A stretch of DNA of 64,000 nt from Iris pallida (taxonomy: Eukaryota; Streptophyta; Magnoliopsida; Asparagales; Iridaceae): assembly GCA_029216955.1 (NCBI GenBank), contig JANAVB010044018.1:1252621-1316620 (forward strand), given 5' to 3'. Shown here in pieces: positions 34,925-47,249 of this stretch. Every line of letters starts with the position of its first letter. The stretch's first letter is position 1. A program made the translations under genes and the position numbers. The notes under the pieces were generated by a model. It searched no databases. It was given only the letters and a program-made list of their open reading frames with translations, and was not told the DNA's origin.

Positions 34925-37200
34925 GTTGACTGACAGGACTTGTCTAAATACGTTTCCGATGCTGGCATCCGAATCAGAAGTTGGTGACCCGGTTGAATGT
35001 GAATGCCAGTCGCATTCCTCATCTGAACTTTTAGGGGTCGTTGTGGGCGTAACATACCCTAATCCACATCGGGTCTTGCTGTACTAGTCCCGTGGTTTGC
35101 CAGCCGGGACTGGTGGCTTTAAAGGTAATCGTCGCCCAGTGTCGTAGTTCAAGCCTGGCGCAGTCTCCATATCATACCCCCATTTTTGCATGAGGTATTT
35201 GGATTGGGGGCTATAAAGATACAGAGGCAGTCTCCCGGCATCTGATTCAAGATCGACCTTCTATATGGTGAAGTGTTGTGGGTCGTCCTTCCGGCCGAAG
35301 ATGATTGGATGGTCCCCTCCCTCGATTATGCGGTAAGCGTCTTCCACTGGAGTAAGCTGGTTTGCGGTGTACATATTTGTCACCTGTGTGTGTTGGTGAG
35401 TGCCTATACCGTGTTCCATAGCATACATTGTACAAAGCTTATTAAGCTCGAGGTAGTTCAAATATAGCCCTTTATTGATGAAGTAAGGTATCTTTTCTAG
35501 CAGGATTACATCATCTGCGGAGGGAACATCAGTGTGGGCAGCCACATACTTGGCTAGCTCTGGTTCTTCTTCGGCCACCCCTGTATAAATGAAGACTGAG
35601 AGGATGACCTGGGCAGCTTGATCGTCAGGGGTTCTACCGGTGGAGCAGAACGTGGAGTCGTTGGCAAACTAGCGACCCCCAGTTTGGTACTCGATGCTGG
35701 GCGGGGAGTTGTTGGCTCGCTAGAAGCCCCAGACCTTGCATCGGGGTGACGACTCTTCTTGGGAAGGCGTATCATCATTGGCTTGTCAGAGGGGTTGAGC
35801 TTCTCCGTTTGTGGCTGGCCGACTCTAGGCAACCTGATTGTCAGTGGCTCCGTTGTGGGTCTGGGCGCTTGGCCGGACCTTGGCAGCCGAATTATCATTT
35901 GCTCTTCTTGTGCCGAGAGGCTGATAACGTCCTTACGCAGAGTGGCTGTAAGGGGTGCGAACTTGCCAGGTTTACGAGCTTGGAGGTGGATCGTCAGAGG
36001 TTCTTCTGATCCTGTGGCTGTCTCGGTACAAACTTGTACATCTCCTTCATCAAGGTGCCTCTTTGACTTTTCGTATAAGCAAGAATCTGAGTAGTAAGAT
36101 TCGACCCCTTTGAAGGGATCGATGTCGACAAATTCTATCCTCACGAAGCCGTGTTTGTCGACATACTTGAAGCACTGGTGCAGCATGGAAGGCACGATCA
36201 TGTAATCATGTATCCAAGGGCACCCCAAGAGGATGTTGTAGGAAGTGTCTGCATCTATGACGTAACAGGTTACTTCTGAGTGAAGATCGCCAATTTGGCA
36301 CTTTAAGCGAATCTTTCCAATCGGGTAGCTCCTGTCCGAATAGAAACCGCTGATGGCGGTGCTTGTTGGCGTCAGACGATGCATAGGAATGCGGAGATGA
36401 TGTAACAGACCCTTCGGGATGATGCTTATAGAAGAACCAGGATCAATGTGTATCCGATCTACCTTTACGTCGTCGATGTATCCAGTGTAATATAACGGGC
36501 GATCGTGCAGGTTGGTTTTGATGAACATATCCTGCGAAGTGAAGACAATGTTGGGCATCGCTCCCGTGCAAGCGCTGTCTTGGAGATCTGCAGGCGGACT
36601 GTCTCCCGTGAGGTTGACCTGAGCTAGATATACGTCGACATTCTGGAGTGCATCACTCAAAGCCACTCGAACATCTTTTGAGAGTCTCAAGAGCTCGTAT
36701 AATAATAATTTGGCCGGTGTGTTGGCCAATTGCGCCAAGATGTCGAAGTTGTAGGGCCTCTTCAGCCCCTGCGGTGCCTCTTTTCGGAGGGATTTGTCAA
36801 AGCGAATCTCCTTCGGCCTAGGCTTGTCGGTCGTCGGAGGCTGAGAAGGTCCCGGAGCGTCAGCAGTAGCTGGCTGATGATCTTCAGCCGAGTTATCAGT
36901 CGCAGGTTGGGATTGTGCTCCAGTCCGAGTGACGACGGCTGTGGCTTCTTCGATATCTACCGAGATTGTGCGGCAGGATCTGACTTTTCCATTCTTCTTC
37001 TTGTGAATGGAAAGGGGTGTGGATTGAGTCACCTCGAGTACCAGGTCCGGATGGACCCACATGACCTCCCTCCGTGATGTGGTGAGGGGCACTAGACCAG
37101 CAGCCTGATCCCGGGGAGGTGGAAGATTAGCAATTTCCATTGTTGCCAGAGGGATGGGTACCACACCGTCTTGAGTTTCTGTTGGAGGGAAGCTGCCAAA
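34925..37200 (-). pseudogene. Element B gag-pol linker and aspartic protease, broken
   Basis: The open frame 37164-35554 includes the protease motif IDPGSSISIIP (about 36450-36418) and YNILLGCPW (near 36240), then the linker with EPLTIRLPR repeats. A one-base loss in a G run near 35577 (four G, five in A) shifts the frame. TAG near 35261 and near 35085 follow. Colinear with 2664-5049 of A. Confidence 0.75.
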
Positions 37201-40035
37201 TTATACTGACACCATATTGGATGCCACAGTTACCTCTTCAAAATCGATGGCCAGAGCGTTCGAATCGATGAGACGTTGGATGTACCGTTTCAATTGGTAG
37301 CAGTCGTGTGTAGCATGGTGGACGTAGCAGTGGTAATGGCAGTACTTTGGGCTCTCCATTTCTGCCAGTCGAGGTTCCCGTCTTGGCGGAGGGAGCTGAA
37401 TTCTGTCTTCTTGTATGAGCATGTCTAAGATGGGCTTGACATGGCCGTCTTCGAAAGAGTAGGTCATTTGCGGCCATTGTTTGTCTGCCGGTTTTGACTA
37501 AGGTTTCTGGGCTGTGTCGGCCACCATAGCCTGCTTGTCTTTGTTGTCCCGATTATTGGCGGAGCTACCCCCGTTGTTATTGTTGGCATTAGGACGCCTG
37601 CCCTTGTCCTCTCTCTCTGAGATGTGCAATCCCAGTTGGCGAGCCTTCATCAACCGTTCCTCGACGCTAGTAGCACTGATAATAAACGTCTTACAATCTT
37701 TGAATTGACTTTCACCCATCCAGAGGCTGATTGTTGAAAGCAGTCTCTTTTGGCAAATTTTAATTAAGGAGGAATCCGGATTACCGGACGGTAGCTTCAT
37801 GGCAGTTTGGCGGAACCGCTCAATATAGTTCCTTATCAGCTCTTTCTCCCCTTGAACGACGTCCATGAGGGTGGACATTGTTACGTCCTGTCCTACTTCG
37901 TAGAATCTCTCCAAGAACATGCGCTTGAAGCTGGCGAAGGAGTGGATGCAGTTGTCTGGCAGGTTGTGATAACAGTCGAAGGCGACCCCTTCCAATGCCC
38001 CAATGAATAATCGTGTAAGGATGGCATCGTTATGGGGCAAATAGTCGATGGTGACCTCGAAGTAAGTGATGTACCGACTTGCAGAGGTCTTCCCGTCATA
38101 TGGATTGATGTGGAATGGTTTATATATTGGTGGGAAGGGGACATCTCTCCACGCAGCGGGATACGGTTGTCGTATCCTGAGGTCTTGGCAATTTTCTCGG
38201 GCGTGGAATATGGCCCGGAGCTCCTGGACCTCTCTTCTTGCCTCCCTGGCTTCGTCTGCAGCGTTAGAAGCTGACATTTCAGGGAGAATATTGCCCGGGT
38301 TTGGTGCCACTGAGTTTGAGTCTGCATTGACTGCGGGGCCCAAGTTTGTTTGGCCAGACGTCCCTCCTTGCAGAGTTGGAAGGGCTGCTTTGATCTCGTC
38401 CACAGATTTGACCAAAGTGCACAGTATGGCCTCCAGAGTGTCGATGCGTTGGCGATCACTGGGACCATCCTGTTCGTCGTTTATCATGAATGTCGTCCTG
38501 ACATGAGTAGAAGTGGAAGGAACGATGGATGACGTACACTCTGAATCATACCCTTGTAATGAGAAATCATCGGGGTATGTGGGAATGTCTTCCTCTGGTT
38601 CAGACTCGGAAGGAACAGTACCCCCATCTTCCGAGTTTGCCTCGTCTTGAGAATTGCGGACGTCCTCAGGGACGTCGGGATTTGCTGGATCTGATGGAAG
38701 AGTTGTTTCCCCCAGCTCGTCTTCTTGGATCATCGAAATGTCGTGGAGGTTCGGAGGAGTGCTACCCCCAGTTCCAGCAACCCCAGTGATATGGACGATG
38801 AATCTACCACTGTAGCAGATTTCGTCTTTGAACGGGTACCTTGGAAAACTCCGGTGGTGGGCACCCGCTTAGACGACAGTCTCTTAGTCATAGTGGTTGA
38901 AATCTTCGGACTGGAAACATTTGTCTTCTTCCCTTTCCCATGGGCGAGGATTTTCTGAGCAGAGTTGCAGGAGACGACAGGAAGTGCCTCATCTTCTGAA
39001 CATGGTTGTTGCAGTCTTTGGAAGATGGACTGTTGGTCTTCTCGTACCGTTGCGTTATTACAACAGCAGTTGACGATGACTTGGGTGCAGTGACATCCGT
39101 GGGAGGATTCTTTGCACCCCGAGGCCCCCTCTCTTTCCTTGCGCTTGTGGAGGATAGCCTCACGCAAGTCAGACGGGTCTGAAGCGACTATGTTTGCTCC
39201 CTAGATTTTGGGATACTTTTGGGAACCTTCCAGTCCGTTTGTCGTCGGGGTCTGGACTCGAGTAGTTCTGTACAACTTCCCATCAGATGCCCGTATAACA
39301 GTATGTGGAACGCTCGGATGGTCAGAGGTCGGATCAGCGGACCGAGCTTGCCAAGCTTGTGCTACCCTAGAATTTTTCACTCTAGTGCGTGAGGGCACAT
39401 AGTAGGAAGAGTCTAAGTGGTACTGGAGAGAGTCAGACATGTCTTCTTGGGAGCACAAGAGATCATGACCATAGGAGAGGTGGTCGAAGACTGAGCCGCG
39501 TGGAGCAGGCGGCATGCGGCTGGAATCAATAATCTTCATGCGGCTAGCAGTCGTAGCCGCATGGGCTTTCTTCATGCGGCTGGAAGTCTCAGTCGCATGA
39601 GCGTTCTCCATGCGGCTGGAAATCCTGGCCGCATGAGTGTCATGCATTTGGCTGGCAGTTTTGGCCGCATGGTCATCATTCATGTGGTTGGCAATCTTGG
39701 CCGCATGATCTTCGTTTTGCGGCCAGTGCCTTTGTTCGGTTTCTTTCTGGAGCACATAGAATCACTCTTTGCCCTGCAAGTCCAGCATCGTAGTGCTTTC
39801 CTCTGCCAGACTTGGGGGCAGCAGAGTCCTCTATGGCTTGAAGTGGGGCCGCATGAGAGTCACCTTCGCCATCTTGGGTGGTAGAGAGTACTCCGTCCAG
39901 AGCTTGGGGAGGAGCAAATGACTTTGGCCTCCACTCCCTGCGAGCCTTCTTTGCGCGGGTTCGCTTCTGGACCGGGCCAGCGCTTCCTTTAGAGGGCATT
40001 TCTTCAAACGCCTGTTGGTCGAAGCGGACGACCAT
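37201..40035 (-). pseudogene. Element B gag, broken, with long N-terminal extension
   Basis: A possible start ATG lies near 40035, after the primer site. The N-terminal part (40035-38740) is in two frames with a shift near 39700 and a stop near 39198. It holds an Ala/Lys-rich region and the 36 bp repeats. The capsid core (38733-37498) includes AAWRDVPFPP and YFEVTIDYLPH. A zinc-binding-like segment CHYHCYVHHATHDC is near 37340. Stops: about 37498 (TAG for GAG of A) and near 37203 (TAA for CAA). This copy shows the part of gag that element C hides in A. Confidence 0.7.
39510..39720 (-). repeat. 36 bp tandem repeats with the CATGCGGC motif inside gag of element B
   Basis: About five to six units of 36 bp, each with CATGCGGC and giving a 12-residue coding repeat of the form HAAKTASQM, HAARISSRM, HATETSSRM. 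The motif is the same as in the LTR clusters, here in a translated region. Confidence 0.75.
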
Positions 40036-40106
40036 CTTCTGTTGTGTGGAGCCAAGTTTGGCTGCATCCGATTGTGTCACCAACTCCTCAGCCGTGGAGA
40101 AGTTTG

Positions 40107-40124
40107 TCCCCAGCAGAGTTGCCA
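40107..40124 (-). other. Primer binding site of element B
   Basis: The minus strand reads TGGCAACTCTGCTGGGGA three bases after the LTR end. It is very close to TGGCGACTCTGCTGGGGA, a primer-site type used by plant Tat-group elements. Which tRNA it pairs with I cannot check here. Confidence 0.7.
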
Positions 40125-40514
40125 TCGTGTTTGCCATTGATTGTAAAAGAACAGAACAATTTTCGGAGGACTGAACTTAGACTCACAATACAAACTCGCT
40201 TGTACAAAGAAAGCCTAGGGATGAAAACCTAGGTACAACAATCTAAGTACAATTGTTTATTTTAGTTTCTGGGGGGTGACGATAGAGGGTCGAGAAAGCG
40301 ACGGCAGCTCTGCGTTTCTCCTTGGACGATCGAGTGCAGCCTTGGCTCTGGGGAAGAAGTACTTGGCGTTGATGAAGAAATGCTCTCTTTGTTCTCTCTG
40401 TATGCTCCTCTCTCCTTTCGATCTCTGTATATTCTCTCTCTGATTATCTCTGGATCCGGGCCGGGGTCGTCTCTGTCCTCTCTCCGTGTGTGTTGCAAGG
40501 GAATGGCACCTTAC

Positions 40515-40522
40515 TATTTATA
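40515..40522 (-). promoter_or_regulatory. TATA box in the LTR of element B
   Basis: The minus strand reads TATAAATA, at the same place as in A's LTR (15892-15899). Confidence 0.6.
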
Positions 40523-40860
40523 AGAGTGGGAGGACATCATTAGGATTTTGCAATGATTGCCCATTCTCAAAAGTCGGCGGCCTGAGAGTTAATTAATCTG
40601 GGACGTCCATCTTGCATATGATAGAATTAAGCAATTAATGTGATTGCATTAAATCTCTGTGGACAAATGCTGATTGCCATGAATATTCGTGACTTGTAAT
40701 GGTCTGCCACGTGTCTAATTTGCTCGATTGATTTGATTTGGGCACTTATTGCAACAAATCTGATTAGGATTTGTTAACACCCATAACTCCAGGAAGATAA
40801 GATCGACACGTGTCTCAATCATCATGAATAATGCCACGTGTCTCCACTGGGTCATCTTGG

Positions 40861-41385
40861 CAGAGCCGCATATAAGTGGGCCGTATGAGGCTGAACGGCC
40901 GTATGAAGATGGACAGCCGCATGGGGATGAACAGCCGCATGGGGATGAACAGCTGCATGAGGATGGGCAGCCGTATGAGAGTGGGCAGCCGCATGCTGAT
41001 GGGCGGCCGCATAAGGGATGCAGCCACATGCTGATAGGCGGACGCATAAAGGATGCAGCCGCATGAAGATGGGCGGCCGCAGCCGCATGCCTCGGGATTA
41101 GATGGATTCTGCCAGCTGTGAGAAGATTTTCTCCGCTTCCCTAGGGACACGCCTTTATGTCAGTCATTATTGTGCCTTTTTGTCAGAGCTGTCATTTGTC
41201 AGAGCTGTCAACCATCAGGGCATTAAATGCAGCAAAAGACGAAGGAAAGAAGCTGTTGAAAGCCACGTGGTTCCTCTCTGGGCCGCATGGAATTATTCGA
41301 GCCGCATAGACTCTTGAACCGCATAGATCCCTGAGCCGCATGGGCTCTCTGAGCCGCATAGGGATCCTTGGCCGCATGAACCTTT
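40861..41385. repeat. CATGCGGCTG repeat clusters inside the LTR of element B
   Basis: Imperfect units CAGCCGCATG (complement CATGCGGCTG) at 14-20 bp spacing, in two clusters. They match the clusters in A's LTR. Confidence 0.8.
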
Positions 41386-41410
41386 CTTTATTCTTTTCTA
41401 TGCTTCTACA

Positions 41411-42061
41411 CGGAGATATACAGAACCATGTGCAGGCACGAGACATGGGGATCGGCGACTCGATAGCCCGCACAAGATTTGTCATGTGCTGAGGAGGGCA
41501 CAGACCGAGGCCAGAGTTGGTGCGACGAACTAGTTTGCTTCCGATCTTGAGAAGAAGATGGAAAAATGGAAGCACTACACGAGTCGCACAAAGAAGGGAC
41601 GACGAGCAGCGACCATGCCTACGAGGGTGGACGTCGTTCCAAGACTTTCTACACCCATCGACGAGGGCGTCGACGAAACAGGTGGGAGAGAATGTCACGC
41701 ACAAAAGTTTGCGCTCCACCGAGACAGATTTGCATAACTCGTTGCGGACCGGGGTTATATGGGAAGCTTCCGGAATGTTCTAGAAGATGGTAGAATCTTC
41801 TAGAAGACTCGAGAATCTTCCAGAAGGACCAAGAATCTTTTAGAAGACTCAAGGCCTTTCTATATGTCTCATGATCTTTCTAGATTGGCTAGAAGCTTCC
41901 ATATATATCTAGGCTTAGAATATTCCTAGAATAATCCCTGGAATATTCCTTTCCAGAAGTTTCCATATAAAGCTCTATAAGCCCAATAAATAAGTGGGAG
42001 GCTCATTTTCTCCTTACCATCCAAAGTTGTACTCTTTTCTAGTATAGTGAAGTTTTAATCT

Positions 42062-42110
<49 letters not shown>

Positions 42111-42227
42111 GCTCCACAACATTCTCAATATCGCCATAGCGATCTAGCTAAGCGTTGGGGGAAGGCTTGCACGACTCTTCGAGGAGGAAGATAGTGCCCC
42201 GCACGGGTCAAAGTGTAGCCTAAAACA
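41411..42227 (+). mobile_element. Element D: chromovirus-like 3' end with LTR (candidate)
   Basis: GGTGGGAGAGAA (41681-41692) directly precedes TGTCACGCAC, a typical polypurine tract and LTR start of plant chromoviruses. The following 535 bp contain TATAAAG near 41965 and a (CT)n leader-like run, as expected for a short LTR ending near GCCTAAAACA (42227). The 41411-41680 part would be the end of the interior, with element B inserted in it. I see no clear protein motif there, and the right border is uncertain. Confidence 0.4.
42066..42107. repeat. (CT)n microsatellite
   Basis: About 21 CT units inside the presumed leader part of the D LTR. Confidence 0.9.
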
Positions 42228-42236
42228 CTAAGTCCA

Positions 42237-44580
42237 TGACACCCCGCACCCCGGCGACCCTAGGAGGGACCCTCCCTCGTTGTCGGTCACTGCCAAAGTT
42301 CGCCCGATCCGGCCAAGCAGTGCTTGACTACTGCTACTGACCGTCGTACTTGTTGATGTTGCTGTCGTGTTTGTAGCTGATGTCGTGCGCCTCGTAGGCC
42401 GGCTACCAGTCCCCTCATACCCCAGTGACCACGAAAGGGAAGGCTCCACCTCTGGCAGCCTCCCAGCGCCCGACACGGTTGGACAGCAGCCAGTGCTGCT
42501 GTTGGTGTTGTTTTTCCGGTGGCCTCGTACGGCCATAGATGCTGCCCCTTCCAGGCAGCCCCCGTCCATCCCCGACAGCATGGCACCCCATCTCGTGGAC
42601 TGTCGCACCCCCGAGCACAGCCAAGAAGCCTTCCTCCTCCTTAGGTAAATACACATTCCCTTCCTTCTCCATTAGTTGGGAACCTCCCTATTTCACTTTG
42701 CTATATCACCACTGTACCTTACTATCTAGTGTAGTGCCACATATTGCATACACATATATCCTTGTTAAACACTTCTTACATATACATGAATTACACGTAC
42801 ATTTTACTATTGCTAGACACTTTCCATACACGTAATATGTATTGCTAGGTTGGAATATATAGGGGAACGCATTGTATAATTTAGTCATCATATACTTGTA
42901 TGAACCCTTGCCTAGTAGCATGGAACATACATATCTAAAGTTAGGTCAAATTAGCCACGAGAAATAAGTCAGATATGCACACGTGTAACCATTCTAGACC
43001 CTTGACCTAGCTATGACGAAGCATGAACAAGTGTTAGTAAACATAATAACACGTGCTAGTTAGCATGGTGTGAATATTATCATGATAGGAAATAGTCTTT
43101 ATGGTGACTAGATAAGAAATGTGTTTATACAATCTTCTACTTAACTAGCTTAATCTCGACCCGGGGGTGACTTGTTGGCCACCCTTGTAATATTGACCCC
43201 TAGGTCAACCATAACTCCAAGGTTGGATACAAGATCCCCTCGTGAGAACAAGCCACATAAATGTTAAACCTAATCTAAGAATATTTGGTTGTTTGACTTG
43301 TTGGACTTCATGATCAAGTCATGATCATGAGGGTTTGAATATTGTTAGTTAACGTATCGTAAACCTTAACTTGTTGTATTTATATGTCTCCGTGACGACA
43401 CGATCGAGACAAGAGGGACCTGAGCTTTGCTTACACATCAAAATTGCAGGCAAGTATACCTTGCCTTGTATTACTGGTTTAATGTATTTATGTTCATGGT
43501 TATGTTATCTTGTTTGAGTGAACTTAGTTAGGTTAGTCCGAGAATGCCTCGAGTATAGTCGATGATGGCATCGACACCATGATATGCGTACTCGACTTAG
43601 ATCTAGGTAACGTACCCTCAGTTGCGGAGTTATTATCGTGACTCCCATAGCCTTGTCACGCTTTTCGATATGACACCGAGTGAGATCATGATATGGCATG
43701 AGCTGACGCTCTCGACGGGCCATCGGTACGAATAGCACATGTGACGATATAGGTAGTGGTGATGGTTCTAGTTAGTTATAACTTTACATTGAGAGAAGAT
43801 GTTTGGGTCATGGATACGACTTATACAATTCCTGGGGAGGGAAAGACAATCAGTAGGCGTATGGGACAGACAGTCATTTTAGCCTCAGTGTTACCAGGTT
43901 ATGGGATTGGCTACCCGGTTATGGGCCATGCATTCACTAGAAATATGTCCGACTGCGGCCACTAGCTGCGTGCTAGGTACGGTCGGGAGGTATACTAGTA
44001 TAGGTATGATTATCAGCTCGTGATCCGACATCGGCACGTGATTCGATGCCACATCCTTATCTACCTACCCATGCGCACCAAAGTTGTCTTCATATGCATT
44101 CACATAGACTCGTTAGCTTACCCTTTTATATTTATATCAGTATTTACCTTATGGAATATATTTTTTGTATTTTGCTATGTCCCCTGAGGACCAGGTTCCT
44201 TTCCAGATCCAAACGAACATTTGTACCCGACGGTGTACAGGCCAGGAGTTGAGACATGATACGTGGTAGAGGACTACAAGGTGCTACCTGAGGAGTTCAC
44301 TTGATTCAGGATATGCTGCAATTTTGGCTGGGAGCATCATTATCTAGATAGTCGCTGCTCTTAGCTAGTTATCATTCCATTTTTAGTACTTCCATTCTGT
44401 TTTGTACTGTGGGCTTGTTTCCACCAGACTCTGGCTCATTTTGTGTACTATGGATATTCAGACTGCTCTGTATTTATTTTATTACTTTTCTTATACTATT
44501 TCTATGGATGAGATTTAAATGATTACCTGTTATTTGTTAGTATAGCTTCATTTACAGTGTAGTACACCTAGGTGGTGTGC
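42237..44580 (+). repeat. Element G: Del/Tekay-like LTR remnant
   Basis: It shares ordered blocks with the LTR of T: a CAGGCAAGTATACCTTGCC block near 43448 (CAGGCAAGATACC in T), a CTGAGGACCAGGTT block near 44186 (CTGAGGACCTGGTT in T), and ATGGATGAGATTTA near 44504 (GTGGATGAGATTTA in T). It starts TGACACCCC and is cut at 44580 by F. No gene is seen; open frames here are short. Confidence 0.45.
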
Positions 44581-45881
44581 TGTCGTAGGCACCCAAAAAT
44601 AAAACCTTTACTCAATTATATGTAGATGTGAGAGTAAGGATCAATCCAAGGAGAGTAATTAGTATAATTTTATGTTATGTGAACAAGGATGGAGGGAGAG
44701 TTTAAATATGAGAAAAAAAAGTTAGGAAGAGCTAAAAACAATTAAAGTATTGAAATCAGCTAAAGGAACAAATATTGATCTCAGTCAACATTCACCATTG
44801 GGGTCTTAAAATTGATCATCGATACAAGCATAAATTAACTCATACTTTGAATATTCACTGTTGGAAGTATCTTCCTCTCTCTCTTAGTCTTAGTTAATTA
44901 AAAATAAGCAATCTAATTAACTTTAATTACTAAATAATCTAAGACAAGTGCTAAAGATTTAATCTAGCAATTTTTTAAAGAACCAAGATATTGATGAAGC
45001 AAAACAACACAAGTACAAGCGATTATATTTAGTTTTGTCAAAAAAAAACTCCTAAGATCTAATAAAATAAAGTAATTCATTAAATCTTGGTTGCTTCACA
45101 AATTAGAAACCAAATAATTATGGATTTCATATATAATTAAGCAGTAGATTGAAATGAATAATAAACTAGTAGGCCTCCTAGTAATTAAATAAAACAATCA
45201 TGACGGTGGGCATAGAAAAACATTTAATACTCAAAAGTATAAATCAAACAAATAAAAACGATTTAGATCTCACAAGTTAATTAATTCCAAGGCTTCCGTT
45301 TCTTCGACCAACAAGACTTTTAGCCGGACATGTTCATCAAAACTTCAAAAGAAAAGTTGGAGAAGAAGAAGAAGAATTGTGTGTTGTGGTTCCCTTTCCT
45401 CATGATTTTTACCCCTTTTATACACCCTAAATTAGTTGTTTGAAGCCCACAATATCTCCCCACAAATCCTCTAAAAGTTACAACTTCTCAAACAAAAAAA
45501 CTAAGTCATAGAACAAGTAGGTAAATAGTTATTTTGGTTCATATTTTCGTTTACAACATCTTTGACTCAATTTCAAGTGTAATTTCGTCCATGATGCAGT
45601 CTGAATCTCGGACAACTCAAAATATGAAAGTTATAGATCATTGTCTTAGATTTCCAAATCTTTTTGAATCACCTCAATTGCATTTTGGATGAAAAAGTTA
45701 TGTCTATATTGGTAAAAGGTGTCAAAACTGTCCAAAATTACTATTTAGCTCCAGTTTGCACTTTGTGTCTCCAATTACATCCTAAATCAAAATATAAGAA
45801 TAATGAGTACCTTTAGTCATGAAATGGGCATAAATGGTGAACACTAAGGGATAAAAGATATAATATTTTATGTTCTCATCA
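44581..45881 (-). repeat. Element F: LTR in minus orientation with adjoining polypurine tract
   Basis: On the minus strand it starts TGATGAGAACATAAAAT and ends GTGCCTACGACA, 1301 bp, TG...CA. Directly before it on the minus strand is AAGTTAAGTATGGGGGTATT (about 45882-45901), a polypurine tract of the kind seen before many plant gypsy 3' LTRs. So this is a 3' LTR whose interior begins at 45882. Confidence 0.6.
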
Positions 45882-46124
45882 AATACCCCCATACTTAACT
45901 TTTGTTCGTCCTTGGAGAAAACTCTAATTTATTTTTTCCAAATGTTGTAATGCCATAAATAAAGAATAACCAAGCTATTCAAAATTCATAACACATCATG
46001 AAAATATATTTTTAGATAAATTCTAATTAATTAGTAAGTATTTTCACTTAAAGATAGAGTAAACTAAATTGGTAGACCCTTACGTGAATAAAAACTCAAC
46101 TATCATGTATTTGAAAGGTATGTG
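45882..46124 (-). other. Polypurine tract and end of the interior of element F
   Basis: Holds the purine tract and, upstream on the minus strand, CCAAGGACGAACAAAAG, a signature often found there in plant gypsy elements. No coding sequence is seen before the SIRE-type LTR begins. The rest of the interior is presumably beyond element E and the window. Confidence 0.45.
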
Positions 46125-47195
46125 TGTTGGCCCATTCCATGGTCACACCCGATTTTAATAATCGACATGAACTTAAGTCAATACACAAAATATACGAACT
46201 GCTGCTAATCATTTCAAGATATGTGAAATCAATATCAACGAGCGTCGTACTGCATCATCAAGCATATAAATCATCAATCGGAAGATTACTTTCAATGGGA
46301 TCCAGTCCGAGTCATTTTACAATTTATTATGTATTTTATCTTTATTGAGTCTAGGATTTAAATTGTAAGATCGACTAGGTAATACTGGCTTAGGTTAATC
46401 TCAGTCCACATTTCTAAAACGCCTGCCTATTCCCATTTCATTTTTACCAAAAGTTTAAATTATTTTTGCAACAGAATTTGACAAATATTTCAAAATTTTC
46501 CTAGACAGAACTCAAAACCAAGTTCGGTCAGTTTGAATTCAAATATCCATTGCCTCCAAATCAGCATGCAACGTACAAATGCGAAATATTTGCATCAGAA
46601 CTCTGCCAGAACTCTGTCCGAGTTCGGTCTCAGAAAACACCTATAAATAGGAGAGAGTTTTTCATTTCAAATCACTCATTTTACTCTTCATCTTCTCTTT
46701 TCTATTCAATAAGTGTTTTCAATCGATCAAAAGCTTTCAAATCACACCTATACTTCTCTTAGCCAAAAGCCAGTAATATCTACTTCGATCTAGAGTCTTT
46801 TGGTGTTCAAGAGTTGTAAAGAGGTTGTTCAGATTACAGCAACTATTCTTGTTGTGGAGCCGGTCGTGCGCTCGTCACCAAGCACGGTGTTGTGAAGTTG
46901 GTCGTGCACTTGTCACCAAGTACGGTCTTGTAAGAGACTGCAAGCTCTCAATTAGCTTGTGCCTTAGTGGATTAACATCGAGCAAGAGTACTCGAGACTG
47001 GATTAGTCCTCTCAGAGGGATACCAATATACATTGTTGTATCACTGAGTTTGATCTCTCTATCTCTTGCTACATATATTTATTGTCTCTTATTTACTGCC
47101 ATAGTTATAACTTTAAATTTTTGAATTGGTGATTATTTTCCGTTGCACACACACGCACTCTATTCACCCCCCTAGAGGTGCTTAACGGTCCTATA
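46125..47195 (+). repeat. 5' LTR of element E
   Basis: The right end is fixed by the primer site; the last bases read CCTATA where CCTACA would be expected, so one base has probably changed. The left end, TGTTGGCCC at 46125, is my best estimate. A TATA box (46642-46649) lies inside. Confidence 0.5.
46642..46649 (+). promoter_or_regulatory. TATA box in the LTR of element E
   Basis: CTATAAATAGGAGAG, the usual plant TATA context, about 550 bp before the LTR end. Confidence 0.6.
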
Positions 47196-47197
47196 AT

Positions 47198-47212
47198 TGG
47201 TATCAGAGCAGG
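47198..47212 (+). other. Primer binding site of element E (initiator tRNA-Met)
   Basis: TGGTATCAGAGCAGG, two bases after the LTR end; complementary to the 3' end of plant initiator tRNA-Met. Confidence 0.9.
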
Positions 47213-47249
47213 TTATATTATAATATAACAAACCTCAGAGAGTAAATAT

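Larger units (their letters stand above)
16287..41410 (-). mobile_element. Element B: Ty3/gypsy retrotransposon, Tat type, interrupted by A and T
   Basis: Read on the minus strand: 5' LTR (41410-40128), primer site, gag, protease, RT with two RNase H domains, integrase, repeat arrays, then the antisense gene on the plus strand. Colinear with A throughout, so the same family. The part from mid exon 2 of the antisense gene to the 3' LTR is missing because A is inserted there; it should reappear left of A, outside the window. T splits the antisense exon 3. Gag-pol has many stops and at least two frameshifts, so it is inactive. The right flank begins CGGAG, the expected target duplication. Confidence 0.85.
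40128..41410 (-). repeat. 5' LTR of element B
   Basis: 1283 bp, in minus orientation starting TGTAGAAGCAT (at 41410) and ending GGCAAACA (at 40128). Clearly homologous to A's 3' LTR. Contains the CATGCGGCTG clusters (40861-41075 and 41280-41385). Confidence 0.85.

Noticed and set aside
39676..40137. Frame starting at 40137 as the gag start
   Set aside because: Its first codons lie in the LTR end and in the primer binding site. A later ATG near 40035 is more plausible.
41192..41719. A 175-codon minus-strand frame
   Set aside because: It runs across the outer border of B's LTR into element D and has no protein similarity I can see.
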